Assembly (NCBI GenBank): GCA_947372405.1
Contig: CANBTO010000220.1
Span: 1-7,880, forward strand
DNA from: Verrucomicrobiaceae bacterium
GTDB lineage: Bacteria; Verrucomicrobiota; Verrucomicrobiae; Verrucomicrobiales; Akkermansiaceae
Length of the DNA stretch: 7,880 bases
Direction of reading: 5' to 3'
Translations under genes and position numbers: made by a program
Part shown: positions 6,630-7,880 of the stretch, one piece after another
How positions within the stretch are numbered: position 1 is the first letter of the stretch
How the letters are laid out: the number at the start of each line of letters is the position of its first letter
The notes under the pieces: model-generated
What the model saw: the letters and a program-made list of their open reading frames with translations, nothing else
Databases searched by the model: none
What the model was told of the DNA's origin: nothing

Positions 6630-7880
6630 ATGAAGAAACTCTTAAACCCGAAGAAACAAGACCAAGGATTCGCTCTGGTCGTCACTCTCTCGCTCATGGT
6701 GCTGCTGACATTGGTGGCGGTAGGCTTGCTTGGCCTCGCGACGGTGTCGCTTCGTAGCACCACGCAAGGAGCAGCTCGGGCCGAAGCCCGTAGCAACGCA
6801 CGACTGGCACTGATGATGGCACTTGGTGAGCTGCAAAAGGAAATGGGACCCGACCAACGCGTGTCCGCCTCCGGCGACATCACCGACCCGGATGCCACGA
6901 AGGTTAAGAACCCGCACTGGACCGGCGTTTGGAACTCTTGGAAAGCTGGAACCAACGAAGCGAGTCAACACAGTACGATCGGAATCCAGCCGGACGGTGC
7001 CATGCATCCCTCCTATGATACCAATCGCTCGACCAGTTTCCGCTCGTGGCTTGTTTCTCAAAATCCGATCGCCCCATTGGCGGTTGGCACGGCCAAATCG
7101 TCCGATTTGGCAGGCGTTCCCATGCCCGACAAAAATGCCAGCGCGGCACGACTCGTGGGACAGACATCGCTCGGAAGCACGGGCAACGCCGCCGATTTCG
7201 TCAGCGCGCCTCTCCTCAAGGTGCCATCCAGCTCGGCGGCTACCGGTGCCTACGGTCGCTACGCCTGGTGGGTCGGCGACGAAAGCCAGAAAGCCCGCAT
7301 CATCAACGACGCCTATCCGGCAGCCACCACGCTCACATCGGCGGAAAAGATCTTTCGCTCCCAAGCTCCAGGATCGACCGGCACCACCACCGTCAAGGGA
7401 CTCGAAACCATGGCGGATGATACGCAACTTAAGGGAATTCCTTCATTGCGCACCATCGATCTCGTCAAAGGAGCAACAGGCAAACCCGCGGACAATTTCC
7501 ATGCTATCACTCCTTTCTCCTATGGCGTGCTCGCGGACGTGCGCGAGGGCGGTCTCAAGCGCGACCTTTCAACGCTGCTGGAACGCCCGATCAGCACCAG
7601 CGAAACGGGCGACGAGTACATGCTTTATAAGTTCAATACCAAGGATCAGTGGATGGGTCTTACGAATCAAGAATGCGTGCCGATCCAGGACCTTGCCGCT
7701 TACTATCAGCTCTACGACGGTAACCAAACAAATCAATCCGGTATCAATCACTCGGCATGGAATGAAGGTTCCCGCTATTCTTCCAACGTACTGAGCAACG
7801 GCATTCAAATCGTGTCGCCAGACTACGGCTACACAACCGGTCCCGATCCGTTTTTCGCCAAACAAGCCTCCGCACTCTAC
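6630..7880 (+). CDS. Giant PilX/GspK-like pseudopilin paralogue, 5' part only
   Basis: The frame from the ATG at 6630 is open for 417 codons to the last base, so the 3' end is outside the window. The leader (MKKLLNPKKQDQG) is 13 residues, ending in Gly13, with Phe14 starting the hydrophobic helix FALVVTLSLMVLLTLVAVG, the same arrangement as in the protein at 871. Position +5 is again Val, not Glu. The next conserved stretch, ARSNARLALMMALGELQK, and YAWWVGDESQKAR (Ala212-Val215 within it) and GGLKRDLSTLLERP match the first protein; the regions between are more divergent and of different length. The start is fixed by the shared leader length and by the in-frame TAA at 6588-6590. No Shine-Dalgarno sequence is seen. 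By analogy it may encode over a thousand residues and be followed by secreted accessory genes, but this is not visible here. Confidence 0.87.
   Translation, partial: MKKLLNPKKQDQGFALVVTLSLMVLLTLVAVGLLGLATVSLRSTTQGAARAEARSNARLALMMALGELQKEMGPDQRVSASGDITDPDATKVKNPHWTGVWNSWKAGTNEASQHSTIGIQPDGAMHPSYDTNRSTSFRSWLVSQNPIAPLAVGTAKSSDLAGVPMPDKNASAARLVGQTSLGSTGNAADFVSAPLLKVPSSSAATGAYGRYAWWVGDESQKARIINDAYPAATTLTSAEKIFRSQAPGSTGTTTVKGLETMADDTQLKGIPSLRTIDLVKGATGKPADNFHAITPFSYGVLADVREGGLKRDLSTLLERPISTSETGDEYMLYKFNTKDQWMGLTNQECVPIQDLAAYYQLYDGNQTNQSGINHSAWNEGSRYSSNVLSNGIQIVSPDYGYTTGPDPFFAKQASALY

Noticed and set aside
6145..6633. 162-codon plus-strand open frame before the second giant gene
   Set aside because: It crosses the conserved promoter block and overlaps the start of the giant gene in another frame. 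Its composition is low-complexity Pro/Ser/Arg.
6823..7794. 323-codon plus-strand open frame inside the second giant gene
   Set aside because: It is in a different phase from the continuous frame starting at 6630, is Pro/Arg/Ser-rich, and has no domain. It is a shadow of the real gene.

Overview
The window looks like chromosomal DNA from a Gram-negative bacterium of the phylum Verrucomicrobia, perhaps a Luteolibacter- or Haloferula-like member of the Verrucomicrobiales. This is inferred from two things. A partial kdsB gene (CMP-KDO synthesis) implies an outer membrane with LPS-type glycolipid. The two very large pilin-like proteins resemble the paralogous 'Verru_Chthon cassette protein A' type known from that phylum. 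The species cannot be named from the sequence alone.

Layout: (1) 1-415, minus strand: the 5' half of kdsB, starting at a GTG and running off the left edge. (2) 416-870: a divergent intergenic region whose right part (760-842) carries a conserved promoter-like leader. (3) 871-6075, plus strand: a probable three-gene operon. It holds a 1240-residue PilX/GspK-like pseudopilin (871-4593) and two tandem, paralogous, secreted proteins of 235 and 233 residues and unknown function (4629-5336 and 5374-6075). The gaps are 35 and 37 bases. (4) 6076-6629: a second intergenic region with two small hairpins and a second copy of the leader (6517-6599). (5) 6630-7880, plus strand: the first 417 codons of a second giant pseudopilin paralogous to the first, open to the last base of the window.

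The main observation is a repeated module. An 83-base non-coding block, 67 of 83 bases identical by hand alignment with no gaps, precedes both giant genes. It contains a matching TTGATC / 16 bp / TAGNAT promoter at the same place in each copy. The first giant gene is followed by two secreted accessory proteins. Both giant proteins have a 13-residue leader ending in Gly, a Phe-Ala-Leu-Val-Val start to the hydrophobic helix, and no Glu at position +5, as in PilX/GspK-type minor pilins. The C-terminal part of the first one has an order of motifs reminiscent of GspK. The working idea is a co-regulated family of giant surface or secretion pseudopilins with dedicated secreted partners. The functions of the partners and of the system are unknown.

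No tRNA, rRNA, CRISPR array, insertion sequence or replication origin was recognised.
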